This document shows, one piece after another, positions 43,642 to 53,768 of a stretch of DNA of 64,000 nucleotides. Position 1 is the first letter of the stretch; the number at the start of each line of letters is the position of its first letter. This stretch comes from Loktanella sp. PT4BL (GTDB lineage: Bacteria; Pseudomonadota; Alphaproteobacteria; Rhodobacterales; Rhodobacteraceae): contig NZ_QJJL01000003.1 in assembly GCF_003201935.1 (NCBI RefSeq), positions 558,001-622,000 on the forward strand, read 5' to 3'. The notes under the pieces are model-generated. The model saw only the letters and a list, made by a program, of their open reading frames with translations. It did no database searches and had not been told where the DNA came from. The translations under genes and the position numbers were made by a program.

Positions 43642-44457
43642 ATGAATATGACTGATGTTGCGAAACGCGGGCTTGTGTTGTTGGGCTGCGGCAAGATGGG
43701 GTCGGCTATGTTGGAAGGGTGGTTACGCACCGGATTGCCGCCGACGTCAGTTTGGGTGATTGACCCCAATCCATCGGATTGGCTCAAGGAACAGGGTGTG
43801 GCCATCGGCGGACAGATCCCGCCTAATCCGGCCGTTGCGATCATCGCGGTCAAACCGCAGATGATGGCCGAGGCGCTGCCTGACGTGAAATCCTTGGGCA
43901 ACGGCAAGACATTGGTCATCTCGGTCGCTGCGGGCACCCCGATCAGCACTTTTGAGGCGGTACTCGGTCCGAAGACACCGATTGTGCGTGCCATGCCCAA
44001 CACGCCCGCCTCTATCGGACGTGGCATCACCGCGATCATCGGGAATGAAATGGTGCAAGCGGATCATCTGGACCTGTCCGAGGCGCTTATGCTGTCGGTG
44101 GGCGATGTTGTCCGGCTGGATGCAGAAGACCAGATGGATGCGGTCACGGCGATTTCGGGCTCGGGTCCGGCTTATGTGTTCCATTTGATTGAATCCTTGG
44201 CCGCTGCCGGCATGGCGCAGGGGTTGTCGGCAGAGCTTTCGATGCAGCTTGCCAAGGCCACTGTCGCCGGTGCGGGTGATCTGGCCGAGCAATCGGACGA
44301 AAACCCCGCGCAGTTGCGCACCAATGTGACGTCGCCCAATGGTACAACGCAGGCCGCACTTGAGGTTCTGATGGATGCCAAGACAGGGTTTCCGCATCTG
44401 TTGCGCCGTGCGGTCGCGGCGGCGGCGAACCGGTCGCGCGAGTTGGCGAATGGGTGA
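43642..44457 (+). CDS. proC: Pyrroline-5-carboxylate reductase
   Basis: Cytosolic NAD(P)H-dependent reductase making L-proline from 1-pyrroline-5-carboxylate. The 271-residue enzyme has the Rossmann start LVLLGCGKMGSAMLEGWL, VRAMPNTPASIGRGITAI, and the family signature around SGSGPAYVFHLIESL and LRTNVTSPNGTTQAALEVL. GAGAGG precedes the ATG. It overlaps csaA by 8 bases in another frame. Confidence 0.96.
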   Translation: MNMTDVAKRGLVLLGCGKMGSAMLEGWLRTGLPPTSVWVIDPNPSDWLKEQGVAIGGQIPPNPAVAIIAVKPQMMAEALPDVKSLGNGKTLVISVAAGTPISTFEAVLGPKTPIVRAMPNTPASIGRGITAIIGNEMVQADHLDLSEALMLSVGDVVRLDAEDQMDAVTAISGSGPAYVFHLIESLAAAGMAQGLSAELSMQLAKATVAGAGDLAEQSDENPAQLRTNVTSPNGTTQAALEVLMDAKTGFPHLLRRAVAAAANRSRELANG

Positions 44458-44788
44458 GATTTCCTTTGACGATTTCCTGAAGGTCGATGTTCGCGTGGGC
44501 ACCGTCCTGCGCGCCGAGGCCTTTCCCGAAGCCCGTAAGCCCGCGATCAAACTCTGGATCGATTTCGGGGGGGATATCGGTGAGAAAAAGACCTCGGCCC
44601 AGATCACCGCGCATTACGCGCCTGAGGCTTTGGTTGGCCGTCAGGTGATGGCTGTTGTGAATTTTCCGCCCCGCCAGATCGGCAAGTTCATGTCTGAAGT
44701 TCTGGTGTTGGGTCTGCCTGATGCTGATGGTGAGATCGTTTTGATCGGACCGGACCACCCCGTACCCCTAGGAGGACGTCTACATTGA
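44450..44788 (+). CDS. csaA: tRNA-binding / CsaA-like protein
   Basis: OB-fold tRNA-binding protein of 112 residues related to CsaA, a secretion-linked chaperone in Bacillus. It starts MGEISFDDFLKVDVRVGTVL and has GEKKTSAQITAHYAPEALVG and VMAVVNFPPRQIGKFMSEVL. The ATG at 44450 lies inside the proC end; a frame opening earlier within proC is a shadow. It ends with TTGA, overlapping the next start. Confidence 0.93.
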   Translation: MGEISFDDFLKVDVRVGTVLRAEAFPEARKPAIKLWIDFGGDIGEKKTSAQITAHYAPEALVGRQVMAVVNFPPRQIGKFMSEVLVLGLPDADGEIVLIGPDHPVPLGGRLH

Positions 44789-45732
44789 AAAAACTGCTGA
44801 TCACCCGCCAACTGCCCGAGGCCAATCTGGCTGCCGCCCGTGCGCGTTTTGACGTGACTGTGCGCGACACTGCCGTAGGATTGACGATGGTTGAAGCGGC
44901 GCAGGCCCTGGCGGAGTATGATGCGATTTTGCCGACTTTGGGGGATCAGTTCACCGCCGAGGCCTTTATCGGTGATCTGCGTTGTAAGGTGCTGGCGAAT
45001 TTCGGGGTGGGGTATAACCACATTGATGTGGAAGCCGCGGGGATGGCCGGTGTGCTTGTCTCGAACACACCCAATGTCGTGACGGATGCCACCGCCGATA
45101 TCGGGTTGACCCTGATTCTGTCCGTTTGCCGCAGGGCAGGCGAGGGCGAGCGGTTGGTGCGTGCCGATCAATGGACTGGCTGGGGCCCGACACAGATGCT
45201 GGGCACCCATGTGACGGGCAAGACCGTCGGGATCGTTGGCATGGGCCGGATCGGGCAAGCTGTGGCGCGGCGCTGTCATTACGGGTTCGAGATGCCGGTG
45301 AAATTCTATAACCGCTCTCCCAAGACTGTGGATTTCCCCGCCGAACAGGTCGAAAGCCTGACGGCATTGATGGGCGCATGCGATATCATCGTGGTCACGG
45401 TCCCCGGGGGCGGCGAGAACACGCATATGATTGATGCCGCTGCATTGGCCGCGATGAAGCCCACGGGGATCTTCGTCAATATCGCGCGCGGGGATGTTGT
45501 GGACGAGGCGGCGCTGATTGCAGCCTTGCAGGCGGGCCAGATTGCAGGCGCGGGCCTTGATGTGTTTGAACATGAACCGCATGTGCCGGACGCGTTCCGC
45601 GCGCTGGAGAACGTCGTGCTGCTGCCGCATCTGGGCACGGCCGCGCTCGAAATCCGTGAGGCAATGGGCCAGATGGCGCTGGACAATATCATCGCATGGG
45701 AAGAAGGGCGCCCGTTGCCGCAGGCCGTGTGA
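44785..45732 (+). CDS. D-isomer specific 2-hydroxyacid dehydrogenase (glyoxylate reductase-like)
   Basis: NAD(P)-dependent dehydrogenase of 315 residues, probably acting on glyoxylate, hydroxypyruvate or related 2-oxoacids. Visible: NFGVGYNHIDVEAA, Rossmann GIVGMGRIGQAVARRC, catalytic Arg in NIARGDVVDE, Glu in FEHEPHVPDAF and His in LLPHLGTAALE. It starts with TTG, with AGGAGG 9 bases upstream and a 4-base overlap with csaA; the strong ribosome-binding site makes the rare start credible. Confidence 0.93.
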   Translation: MKKLLITRQLPEANLAAARARFDVTVRDTAVGLTMVEAAQALAEYDAILPTLGDQFTAEAFIGDLRCKVLANFGVGYNHIDVEAAGMAGVLVSNTPNVVTDATADIGLTLILSVCRRAGEGERLVRADQWTGWGPTQMLGTHVTGKTVGIVGMGRIGQAVARRCHYGFEMPVKFYNRSPKTVDFPAEQVESLTALMGACDIIVVTVPGGGENTHMIDAAALAAMKPTGIFVNIARGDVVDEAALIAALQAGQIAGAGLDVFEHEPHVPDAFRALENVVLLPHLGTAALEIREAMGQMALDNIIAWEEGRPLPQAV

Positions 45733-45792
45733 CGGATTGCCCGCAGAACGGGTCTGGATCGCGACGCGCGCAGGGGCTATATCGACCGTAAC

Positions 45793-46155
45793 ATGCGTCA
45801 CCTAGCTTATCAGTTCAGCCGCCTTTTTCTGACCTTCGCGGTACTTGTCGCGATGGCGGGTGCGGGTTTCGCGCATCGCTTTGCGACACCCGAGGTCGAT
45901 GAGAGCCTGCTTGCCTATGTAGCGGCCGGTGGTGCGCTGGGCGATATCTGTAACGATACGGGTCAGGCGGACGCTGGTGCTGGCCACTGTGACGCTTGCC
46001 GTTTGGTCTACGGTGCCGTCGTCCCGAGTGCTGCGATACTTGCCCCCTCAGAGCTTGAAGCAAATCTGCTGCAGGTCGCGGGCTATGCCGCACCGGTACC
46101 ATTTGCACCCGCTGCGAACCCCGCATGTCCGGTGCGCGCGCCGCCAATGGTTTGA
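45793..46155 (+). CDS. DUF2946-like small exported protein (120 aa)
   Basis: Membrane-anchored or exported protein with an N-terminal hydrophobic segment (RLFLTFAVLVAMAGAGFAHR) and a Cys/His group CNDTGQADAGAGHCDACRLV that matches the DUF2946 style, then a second weakly hydrophobic part and a Pro-rich end. DUF2946 genes accompany copper-handling genes, and the PCuAC chaperone gene follows by 67 bases. The Cys-x-x-Cys with His may bind copper. Function not established. Confidence 0.8.
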   Translation: MRHLAYQFSRLFLTFAVLVAMAGAGFAHRFATPEVDESLLAYVAAGGALGDICNDTGQADAGAGHCDACRLVYGAVVPSAAILAPSELEANLLQVAGYAAPVPFAPAANPACPVRAPPMV

Positions 46156-46222
46156 TCTTTCCCTCACTGAAATGATCAAACACCCGCGGCCCCGGAACGG
46201 ACCGCACATTGGAGATACTCTT

Positions 46223-46732
46223 ATGAAACTTATGTCCTACGCGGCGGTTGCCGCCCTTTGCGTCTTTGCGTCCACTGCAACCGCACATGAATACAAGATC
46301 GGCGATCTTGTGATCGACCATCCGATGGCTTTTGAAACCGCGCAGACCGCGCAAACGGCTGGTGGGTTCATGACCATCACGAATACCGGCGACACAGCGG
46401 ATCGGCTGCTTGCGGTGGAGGCGGACTTTCCGCGTGTCGAAGTCCACACCACCGAAATGGACGGCGATGTGGCCCGCATGATCCATCTGGAAGAGGGGCT
46501 TACACTGCCTGCCGGTGAAACCGTGACGCTGCAGCCTGGCGGCTTTCATGTGATGTTCATGGGCCTTGGCGGTGATCCCTTCGAAGTAGACGAAGAAGTG
46601 CCCGCAACGCTGGTTTTCGAGAACGCAGGCCGGATTGAGGTTGTGTTTACTGTCGAAGCGCGTGGCATGAATGATCATGGTGCGATGAACCACGGTGACA
46701 TGGACCACAGCACGCATCAAATGGGCAACTGA
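46223..46732 (+). CDS. Periplasmic copper chaperone PCu(A)C
   Basis: Exported copper(I) chaperone of 169 residues that delivers copper to cytochrome oxidase Cu-A/Cu-B sites. Signal peptide MKLMSYAAVAALCVFASTATA; the ligand set H(M)x10Mx21HxM is visible in VEVHTTEMDGDVARMIHLEE and GGFHVMFMGLGG. A Met/His-rich tail (MNDHGAMNHGDMDHSTHQMG) adds further copper sites. GGAGA 11 bases upstream supports the start. It is the second gene of a copper pair with the DUF2946-like gene and is followed by a terminator. Confidence 0.95.
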   Translation: MKLMSYAAVAALCVFASTATAHEYKIGDLVIDHPMAFETAQTAQTAGGFMTITNTGDTADRLLAVEADFPRVEVHTTEMDGDVARMIHLEEGLTLPAGETVTLQPGGFHVMFMGLGGDPFEVDEEVPATLVFENAGRIEVVFTVEARGMNDHGAMNHGDMDHSTHQMGN

Positions 46733-46741
46733 TTGCCTGAT

Positions 46742-46766
46742 GGCGGGCCGCTTCTGGTGGCCCGCC
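46742..46766. terminator. Bidirectional hairpin between convergent genes
   Basis: GGCGGGCC-gcttctggt-GGCCCGCC is a perfect 8-bp stem located between the PCuAC stop and the end of the minus-strand gene at 46772. It can serve as terminator for both directions although T runs are absent. Confidence 0.7.
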
Positions 46767-46771
46767 GTACC

Positions 46772-48836
<2,065 letters not shown>

Positions 48837-48844
<8 letters not shown>

Positions 48845-49109
48845 GACACGTGAGACAATGATCAAGCGCCTGCGGATGCGATCCATGCGGCGCGGGATCA
48901 AGGAAATGGATTTGATCCTGTCGGCCTTTGCCGACGCGCATCTGGCAGAGTTCTCTGATGAGGGCTTGGCACTCTATGACCGGCTCTTGTCCGAGAATGA
49001 TCACGACATCTATGGCTGGATTGGCGGACAGTTTCCGACACCCCCCGAGTACCTTGATCTTGTGACACGGATTTCGGCAGAGGCAGAAGGGGTCACGCGG
49101 CCCGCATAA
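48837..49109 (+). CDS. sdhE: Succinate dehydrogenase assembly factor SdhE
   Basis: FAD assembly factor 2 family (SdhE/Sdh5), 90 residues; it promotes covalent flavinylation of SdhA. The conserved RGxxE motif is present in RRGIKEMDLIL, followed by the five-helix pattern ALYDRLLSENDHDIYGWIGG. It overlaps the XRE regulator gene by 8 bases. Succinate dehydrogenase genes are not in this window. Confidence 0.94.
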
Positions 49110-49188
49110 AGAGGCGGACTGTGCTTAACCGAATATTGGTTGTTTCGTTTTATCCCAAATTGCGGAGATCAAATGGAGCAACAGATTT

Positions 49189-49710
49189 ATGAGCATTCAT
49201 ACCGATTTGGACGACGTCGGAACGACCGACCTGCCGGGCGCGCGCAGTGTGGCCTTCATGGATTCCTATCTTGATGCCTTGAACCTTGTTGAGCGATTGC
49301 ACCGTCTGCTGCTTGATGTGATCAAGGATGAGTTTGAACGCGTCGGTCTGCTCGAGATCAACCCTGTGCAGGCTTTGCTGCTGTTCAATGTCGGCGATAA
49401 TGAGGTCACGGCGGGCGAGCTGAAATCGCGGGGATATTATCAGGGTTCGAACGTGTCCTATAACCTCAAGAAACTTGTGGACGCCGGTTACATGCACCAT
49501 CAGCGCAGCGAAATCGACCGCCGTTCTGTCCGCGTGCGGCTGACGGAAAAAGGGCGCGGTGTGCACGTTCTGGTGGCGCGGTTGTTCCGCACCCATTCCG
49601 AGGGTCTGATGGATCGTGGCGTGCTGGACCAAAAGGGTGTTGAAGATATTACCGGAGCGTTGAGGCGGGTGGAGCGTTATTGGACTGAACAGATCCGCTA
49701 CATCTATTGA
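49189..49710 (+). CDS. MarR-family regulator, LdtR-like
   Basis: Winged-helix dimer regulator of 173 residues. The DNA-binding part includes ELKSRGYYQGSNVSYNLKKL and VDAGYMHHQRSEIDRRSVRV, with the wing RSVRVRLTEKG; this SRGYYQGSNVSYN pattern is that of LdtR, which in Rhizobiales controls an L,D-transpeptidase gene and stress tolerance. GGAG lies 10 bases before the ATG. It is monocistronic. The gap to 49868 (158 bases) shows no further gene. Assignment as LdtR orthologue is by motif and not by context, since no transpeptidase gene is near. Confidence 0.9.
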   Translation: MSIHTDLDDVGTTDLPGARSVAFMDSYLDALNLVERLHRLLLDVIKDEFERVGLLEINPVQALLLFNVGDNEVTAGELKSRGYYQGSNVSYNLKKLVDAGYMHHQRSEIDRRSVRVRLTEKGRGVHVLVARLFRTHSEGLMDRGVLDQKGVEDITGALRRVERYWTEQIRYIY

Positions 49711-49868
49711 TCGCATAGGTTGCGGCAAAAGGTCTTGGTCAGCGCGGTTGATTTGTTTGTCCAGCCGATGTTCCTTTTGCGCGGTGTTATTAACGAGCAT
49801 TGTGGTTTTGCGGGTCGTCACGGGATGTGGCGGCCCGTGTTCAACATAAGCGGCACCTCTTGCGCCAA

Positions 49869-50573
49869 TCAGTCCGCCTCAGGGGTGACTGCGCCGATGA
49901 CCAGGCTGGTCAGTTCACGCAGCAGTTTACGTTCCATTGCAGCGGCATAATCCGCAAAGCCGTGTGCTATCTCGACGAAGGCGTCAGGGCCGCGCACGAC
50001 AGCGTCCAGATAATAGGCCGACAATTCCGCAACCTCGGAAATCCGCCTGTCATCGCCGGATCCAATGACAAGCCCGTTGACCGTTGCGCCGGTCGGGGTG
50101 TGGATATGGCCGATATCCTGCGGGCGCGGCCCGGCGTTGTTATACCCGTCCCCTGAAAGATCCAGCGTCCGTTTCCAACATGCGGGGCGTTGTTCCAGAA
50201 AAGCGAATCCCGCCAGCAGAGCCGCGCCGATCGCAGTGGTCGGGGCGGCCGGGTTGCGCGGATGGTTGCGCAGGGCCAGTGTCACGCCGGCCAAATCATC
50301 CGGTGTCGCAAGCTGTGTCCACGGGACGATAACGGTCTGATCGCTGGGACCGCTCCATTCGTAGATAAGCACATCAATCGGGGCGTCGGGCCCGTCGAAG
50401 AGCACGTCACGCACCGCGTCGCTGTTCAATGCGGTGGCCAGGCCATCCATTTGCATGCGGTACTCTACCGCATCCACCGAGCTGGACACATCAAGCCCGA
50501 ATGCGAGTGCCTGCCGACAGGCGGCTTCGGCAAGTCCGGGCAGCGCAAGAAAGAAAAGGGCAAGGCGGATCAT
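49869..50573 (-). CDS. DUF1194 vWA-like secreted protein, array copy 1 (234 aa)
   Basis: Periplasmic vWA-fold protein. Signal MIRLALFFLALPGLAEA, then ACRQALAFGLDVSSSVDAVE with the MIDAS D-x-S-x-S, YEWSGPSDQTVIVPW, the MIDAS threonine in APTTAIGAALL, and LDLSGDGYNNAGPRP. C-terminal EIAHGFADYAAAMERKLLRE is shared with the other copies. It is the last gene in a minus-strand unit glyoxalase-DUF1194-DUF1194-DUF1194 with 4-base overlaps. It is most similar to the next copy upstream, so the pair arose by tandem duplication. Role unknown. Confidence 0.92.
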   Translation of the reverse strand: MIRLALFFLALPGLAEAACRQALAFGLDVSSSVDAVEYRMQMDGLATALNSDAVRDVLFDGPDAPIDVLIYEWSGPSDQTVIVPWTQLATPDDLAGVTLALRNHPRNPAAPTTAIGAALLAGFAFLEQRPACWKRTLDLSGDGYNNAGPRPQDIGHIHTPTGATVNGLVIGSGDDRRISEVAELSAYYLDAVVRGPDAFVEIAHGFADYAAAMERKLLRELTSLVIGAVTPEAD

Positions 50574-51295
50574 CCGTCCGTACCTTGCCCGGTGTCCATC
50601 TGACCAACCGCCAGGGCGGAAAGCTCGCGCACGAGCTTGCGCTCCATCGCGGCGGCGTAGTCGTCGAAGTTCTGCGCCACTTCGACAAAGGCCACCGGCC
50701 CACGGATGACATTTTCGCGGTAATAGACTTCGAGATCGGCCAGCGCGGTGCGGCTGACCTGATCGCCAAAAAAGTTGCCCGACCCGACGACGAGCCCGTT
50801 GACCGTGACACCTGTGGGGGTCGCACTGTCCGGAATGTCTTCGGGGAGCGGCCCGGTATTGGTTTCGCCATCGCCTGACAAATCAAGGGTGCGGATCCAG
50901 CAATCTGCATGGTCTTCCAGATAGGAAAACCCTGCAAGCAATGCCGATCCGACAGCCGTGGTCGGTGCGGGCACGCCCCGTTCATGCGCCCGCAGACGCG
51001 CGCTGATGGCCGCGATATCTGCGGGGGTGTTGATTGTTGTCCAAGGTACGATGACCGTTTGATTGACTGGCCCGCTCCATTCAAACACATGCAGGCGGAC
51101 CGGTGCGTCGGGTTGTAGAAAGAGGATATCCATGACGACCGGCGCGTTCAAAGCGGCGATCACCCCTTCAAGCTGAAGTTCATATTCGGATTGATCGACC
51201 GAGCTTGAAACATCCAGACCAAGCGAAAGCGCCTGTCGGCAAGCTGCCTGCGCGATGCCCGGCAAGAGCATCACAAACAGGCATACCCGCATCAT
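50570..51295 (-). CDS. DUF1194 vWA-like secreted protein, array copy 2 (241 aa)
   Basis: Periplasmic vWA-fold protein, middle of the array. Signal MMRVCLFVMLLPGIAQA, then ACRQALSLGLDVSSSVDQSE (MIDAS), VFEWSGPVNQTVIVPW, PAPTTAVGSALL, and RTLDLSGDGETNTGPLPEDI. The C-terminus QNFDDYAAAMERKLVREL parallels copy 1. It overlaps both neighbours by four bases. The loop after GSGN is longer than in copy 1. Function unknown; intact metal site implies ligand binding as in integrin-like vWA domains. Confidence 0.92.
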   Translation of the reverse strand: MMRVCLFVMLLPGIAQAACRQALSLGLDVSSSVDQSEYELQLEGVIAALNAPVVMDILFLQPDAPVRLHVFEWSGPVNQTVIVPWTTINTPADIAAISARLRAHERGVPAPTTAVGSALLAGFSYLEDHADCWIRTLDLSGDGETNTGPLPEDIPDSATPTGVTVNGLVVGSGNFFGDQVSRTALADLEVYYRENVIRGPVAFVEVAQNFDDYAAAMERKLVRELSALAVGQMDTGQGTDG

Positions 51296-51984
51296 CCTTC
51301 GGCCTCGCTACGTGCCTGCGCGCGCCCGATAATCTGGGAAGACAGTTCGCGCACCAGTTTGCGACGCATTGCATCCTCGAAATCGGCAAAGCCGTAGGCG
51401 ACCTCGAGAAAGGCGTTCGGGCCGTAGATAACTTCTGCCAGATAATAGTCGCGGGCGGTGTTGTCCGGCGCGGCGACCGCCAGCCCGTTCACCGTGACCC
51501 CATCAAAGGGATAAGCCTTATAGGCGCTCGATGGACCAAAGCCGTCATTGTTGACGCCATCCCCGGCCATATCAATGGTCTGAAACAGGCACGGTGGGGC
51601 GGATCGCAGTTTGATGGATGCATAACCCAGCGCATAGCCCATCGCCGTTGGCATATCGCTGACGCTTCTTGTGCTGTTGTTCAACGCCTCTGCCGCCAAG
51701 AGCAGGTCGGCAGGCGACCGGATCAGCGTCCAGTTCAAAAGATCGGTCTGGTTATACTTTCCGCTCCACTCAAAGATTTGCAGCGCAACAGGATCGGGGC
51801 TGGTGAAAAAGGCCTCTTGCACCTCGGGCGCAAGCAGGGCCGCCGCAAGGCCGCCACGCTGAAGCCGGTCTTCATCGGCATCGACGGAGGATGAGACATC
51901 AAGCGCAAGCACAAGCGCAAGGCGGCAGGCCTCAACGGGGGCTGCCGCCATGCAAAGGCAGAACAGGACGCCGGATTTTACCAA
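51292..51984 (-). CDS. DUF1194 vWA-like secreted protein, array copy 3 (about 230 aa)
   Basis: First DUF1194 gene of the array. Mature start ACRLALVLALDVSSSVDADE follows a hydrophobic stretch SGVLFCLCMAAAPVE. No ATG precedes the signal; TTG at 51984, overlapping the glyoxalase stop by 7 bases, is the best start, with another in-frame TTG at 52011. MIDAS residues are kept, FEWSGKYNQTDLLNWTLIRS, and IDMAGDGVNNDG replaces LDLSGDG. It is the most diverged of the three, and the weak start suggests it depends on glyoxalase translation. Confidence 0.88.
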   Translation of the reverse strand: MVKSGVLFCLCMAAAPVEACRLALVLALDVSSSVDADEDRLQRGGLAAALLAPEVQEAFFTSPDPVALQIFEWSGKYNQTDLLNWTLIRSPADLLLAAEALNNSTRSVSDMPTAMGYALGYASIKLRSAPPCLFQTIDMAGDGVNNDGFGPSSAYKAYPFDGVTVNGLAVAAPDNTARDYYLAEVIYGPNAFLEVAYGFADFEDAMRRKLVRELSSQIIGRAQARSEAEG

Positions 51985-52406
51985 TGGCCCGTGTTTTCCA
52001 TGCTGGCCCAAGGTTCGGCCGGAGGCAAGTTGTCGCCTTCCTGCAAAAGTTCGATCGAGATGTTATCCGGCGAACGCACAAAGGCCATATGTCCGTCGCG
52101 GGGCGGGCGGTTGATGGTCACGCCATTGTCCATCAGATGCTGGCAGACCTCGTAGATGTTGGACACGCGGTAGGCCAGATGGCCAAAATGCCGGCTGTCC
52201 GAGGGCAGTCCGTCATCGCCATCCCAGTTATAGGTCAGTTCAACAGGGCATTCTTCCTGTCCGGGAGGCGCCATGAAAAGCAGGGTGAAACGCCCGGCTT
52301 CACTGTCCATCCGGCGTGTTTCTTTCAAGCCGAGGAGTTCGTAAAAGGCGATGGATTTCTCAAGGTCTTTGACGCGGACCATCGTGTGTAGGTATTTCAG
52401 GGACAT
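51978..52406 (-). CDS. gloA: Lactoylglutathione lyase (glyoxalase I)
   Basis: Metal-dependent glyoxalase I (142 residues) that isomerises the methylglyoxal-glutathione hemithioacetal. Ligands in the expected places: His in KYLHTMVRVKDLEKSI, Glu in CPVELTYNWDGDDG, His in RHFGHLAYRVSNIY and Glu in NISIELLQEGD. The motif YNWD and compact length fit the Ni-type bacterial enzyme. The start at 52406 has GGAG-like sequence upstream; a longer frame lacks similarity. It is the first gene of the unit with three DUF1194 genes. Confidence 0.95.
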   Translation of the reverse strand: MSLKYLHTMVRVKDLEKSIAFYELLGLKETRRMDSEAGRFTLLFMAPPGQEECPVELTYNWDGDDGLPSDSRHFGHLAYRVSNIYEVCQHLMDNGVTINRPPRDGHMAFVRSPDNISIELLQEGDNLPPAEPWASMENTGHW

Positions 52407-52544
52407 TTGGTGCTCCGTTTCGGTATTGTCTCCCAATAGCCTAGCCCTTCGCGCGGGACAGTAAATGCCCGCGCCGTCATTTTGAGGAATGAACGCGTTT
52501 GGCCGCGTTCCTCTCCTGCTGGCCATGCAGGCGGTCAGGTACCG

Positions 52545-53342
52545 TCAGACATGAGCCATGACCGGCAGGATATCGGGGGTGTCGGCATGCGTCTCACTGG
52601 TTCCGGTATACCATGTCGTCAACAAACTGATCCGCGGTGCATCCCCGAGTTTTGTTTTGTCCACGCGTTCAAACCCGTGCCAGCCCGGGCGCTTTTTGCG
52701 GCCGTTCCCCGAAAAGAAAATACCGCTATTGGGCAGAAACGGTGCGCGGCGCAGTTCACGATGGGCCGGACGAAACGGCCTTTGCCATTTTGGGGCATAA
52801 TCATAGAGCGAAGTACCCAGACCATCGAGGCTGTCGTCCGCGGGCAGGTAAATGAGCATGGTCGCAACCCGGGGCAGGTCGTCAAAATGTGGCGGCATAT
52901 AATAGGATTCGGTCTCGAAACGCAGCGCTGTGCTGACAAAGACCTTTTGATTGTTGACCTGTGATTTGTCGACGTTCAGGACAGGTGCGAGGTCTTCGGC
53001 AAGCCCGTCAAAAACCGCTGATTTCACCTTATCCGACATGATTGCCGCGCCTACCGCCCACCAGAGGCTTTGCTGGTCTTTGCTGATCCGCGCGACACCA
53101 ATTTCGGGCAATTCAATCAGATCGCGGGTTGAAACGCCGTCCTTGTCATGGAAAAGCTCAAGGCTCATTGGGCGAAATGCATCTCGTGCTGGAATGTTTT
53201 GCAGCATGCGCTGGTAGACATCGTCCGGAAAAAGCCCTGACAGCATGGCATGTTGGCAAGGGACTGTGTCGACTGCCGAGGCTCTTATCGCTTGCGCCAT
53301 ATGATCGGCAATGCGTGCGCACAGTTTCACGTCGGTTTCCAT
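52545..53342 (-). CDS. 2-oxoglutarate/Fe(II) oxygenase-like protein (265 aa)
   Basis: Jelly-roll oxygenase of the prolyl-hydroxylase-like type. The iron triad is His152 and Asp154 in MPPHFDDLPRVATMLIYLP and His222 in RPGWHGFERV, with Arg237 (DAPRISLLTTW) as likely 2-oxoglutarate anchor. The N-terminal 120 residues are helical and of unknown role. The ATG at 53342 is preferred to an upstream GTG. It lies 138 bases upstream of gloA on the same strand, so cotranscription with the DUF1194 unit is possible. Substrate unknown. Confidence 0.82.
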   Translation of the reverse strand: METDVKLCARIADHMAQAIRASAVDTVPCQHAMLSGLFPDDVYQRMLQNIPARDAFRPMSLELFHDKDGVSTRDLIELPEIGVARISKDQQSLWWAVGAAIMSDKVKSAVFDGLAEDLAPVLNVDKSQVNNQKVFVSTALRFETESYYMPPHFDDLPRVATMLIYLPADDSLDGLGTSLYDYAPKWQRPFRPAHRELRRAPFLPNSGIFFSGNGRKKRPGWHGFERVDKTKLGDAPRISLLTTWYTGTSETHADTPDILPVMAHV

Positions 53343-53557
53343 TGTCTTATTCCTTTGTGAAATGGCTTTTGCGCCTTCACGGGTCCAAACCAACCACGCC
53401 TAACGCTTTTGTGCAAAAGTAGCCCTGTGATATTGGGGAGAGCAAGCGTTTTAAATGGAAGGCCTGGGGGTTGGCGGAACACTGAAAGGCATGCGGGCGC
53501 TTATTCAGTGCTGCTCTGTAGATGGAGAAAGCAACGGGCGCAGACATGAAAAATCAT

Positions 53558-53579
53558 CTGCGCGTTATTTTTCGCGCAG
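53558..53579 (-). terminator. Hairpin downstream of tRNA-Glu
   Basis: On the minus strand CTGCGCG-aaaaataa-CGCGCAG forms a 7-bp stem about 40 bases after the tRNA 3' end; the bases ATGATTTTTC follow. It is a likely terminator for the tRNA transcript. The rest of the 53343-53619 gap has no gene I can support. Confidence 0.6.
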
Positions 53580-53619
53580 CTGGTACAGCGTTCGCCTCAA
53601 TCATTTTTCGGAGAACCAA

Positions 53620-53694
53620 TGGCAGTCCCTAGGGGAATCGAACCCCTCTTTCCAGGTTGAAAACCTGGCGTCCTAACCGATAGACGAAGGGACC
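53620..53694 (-). tRNA. tRNA-Glu (anticodon TTC)
   Basis: Complete cloverleaf on the minus strand: acceptor GGTCCCT pairing with AGGGACT (one G-T), D arm, anticodon arm CCAGG-TTTTCAA-CCTGG with anticodon TTC, T arm GAGGGGTTCGATTCCCCTA region, discriminator G and encoded CCA. Reads Glu codons GAA/GAG. It lies between RecJ and the oxygenase-like gene. Confidence 0.97.
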
Positions 53695-53768
53695 GCAGTT
53701 GGTGTGGCGCTTTTAGGGAAACCACGCGGGGCGCGCAAGAGGCTTTTTTCGTTTTTTGCAGGCTATTT

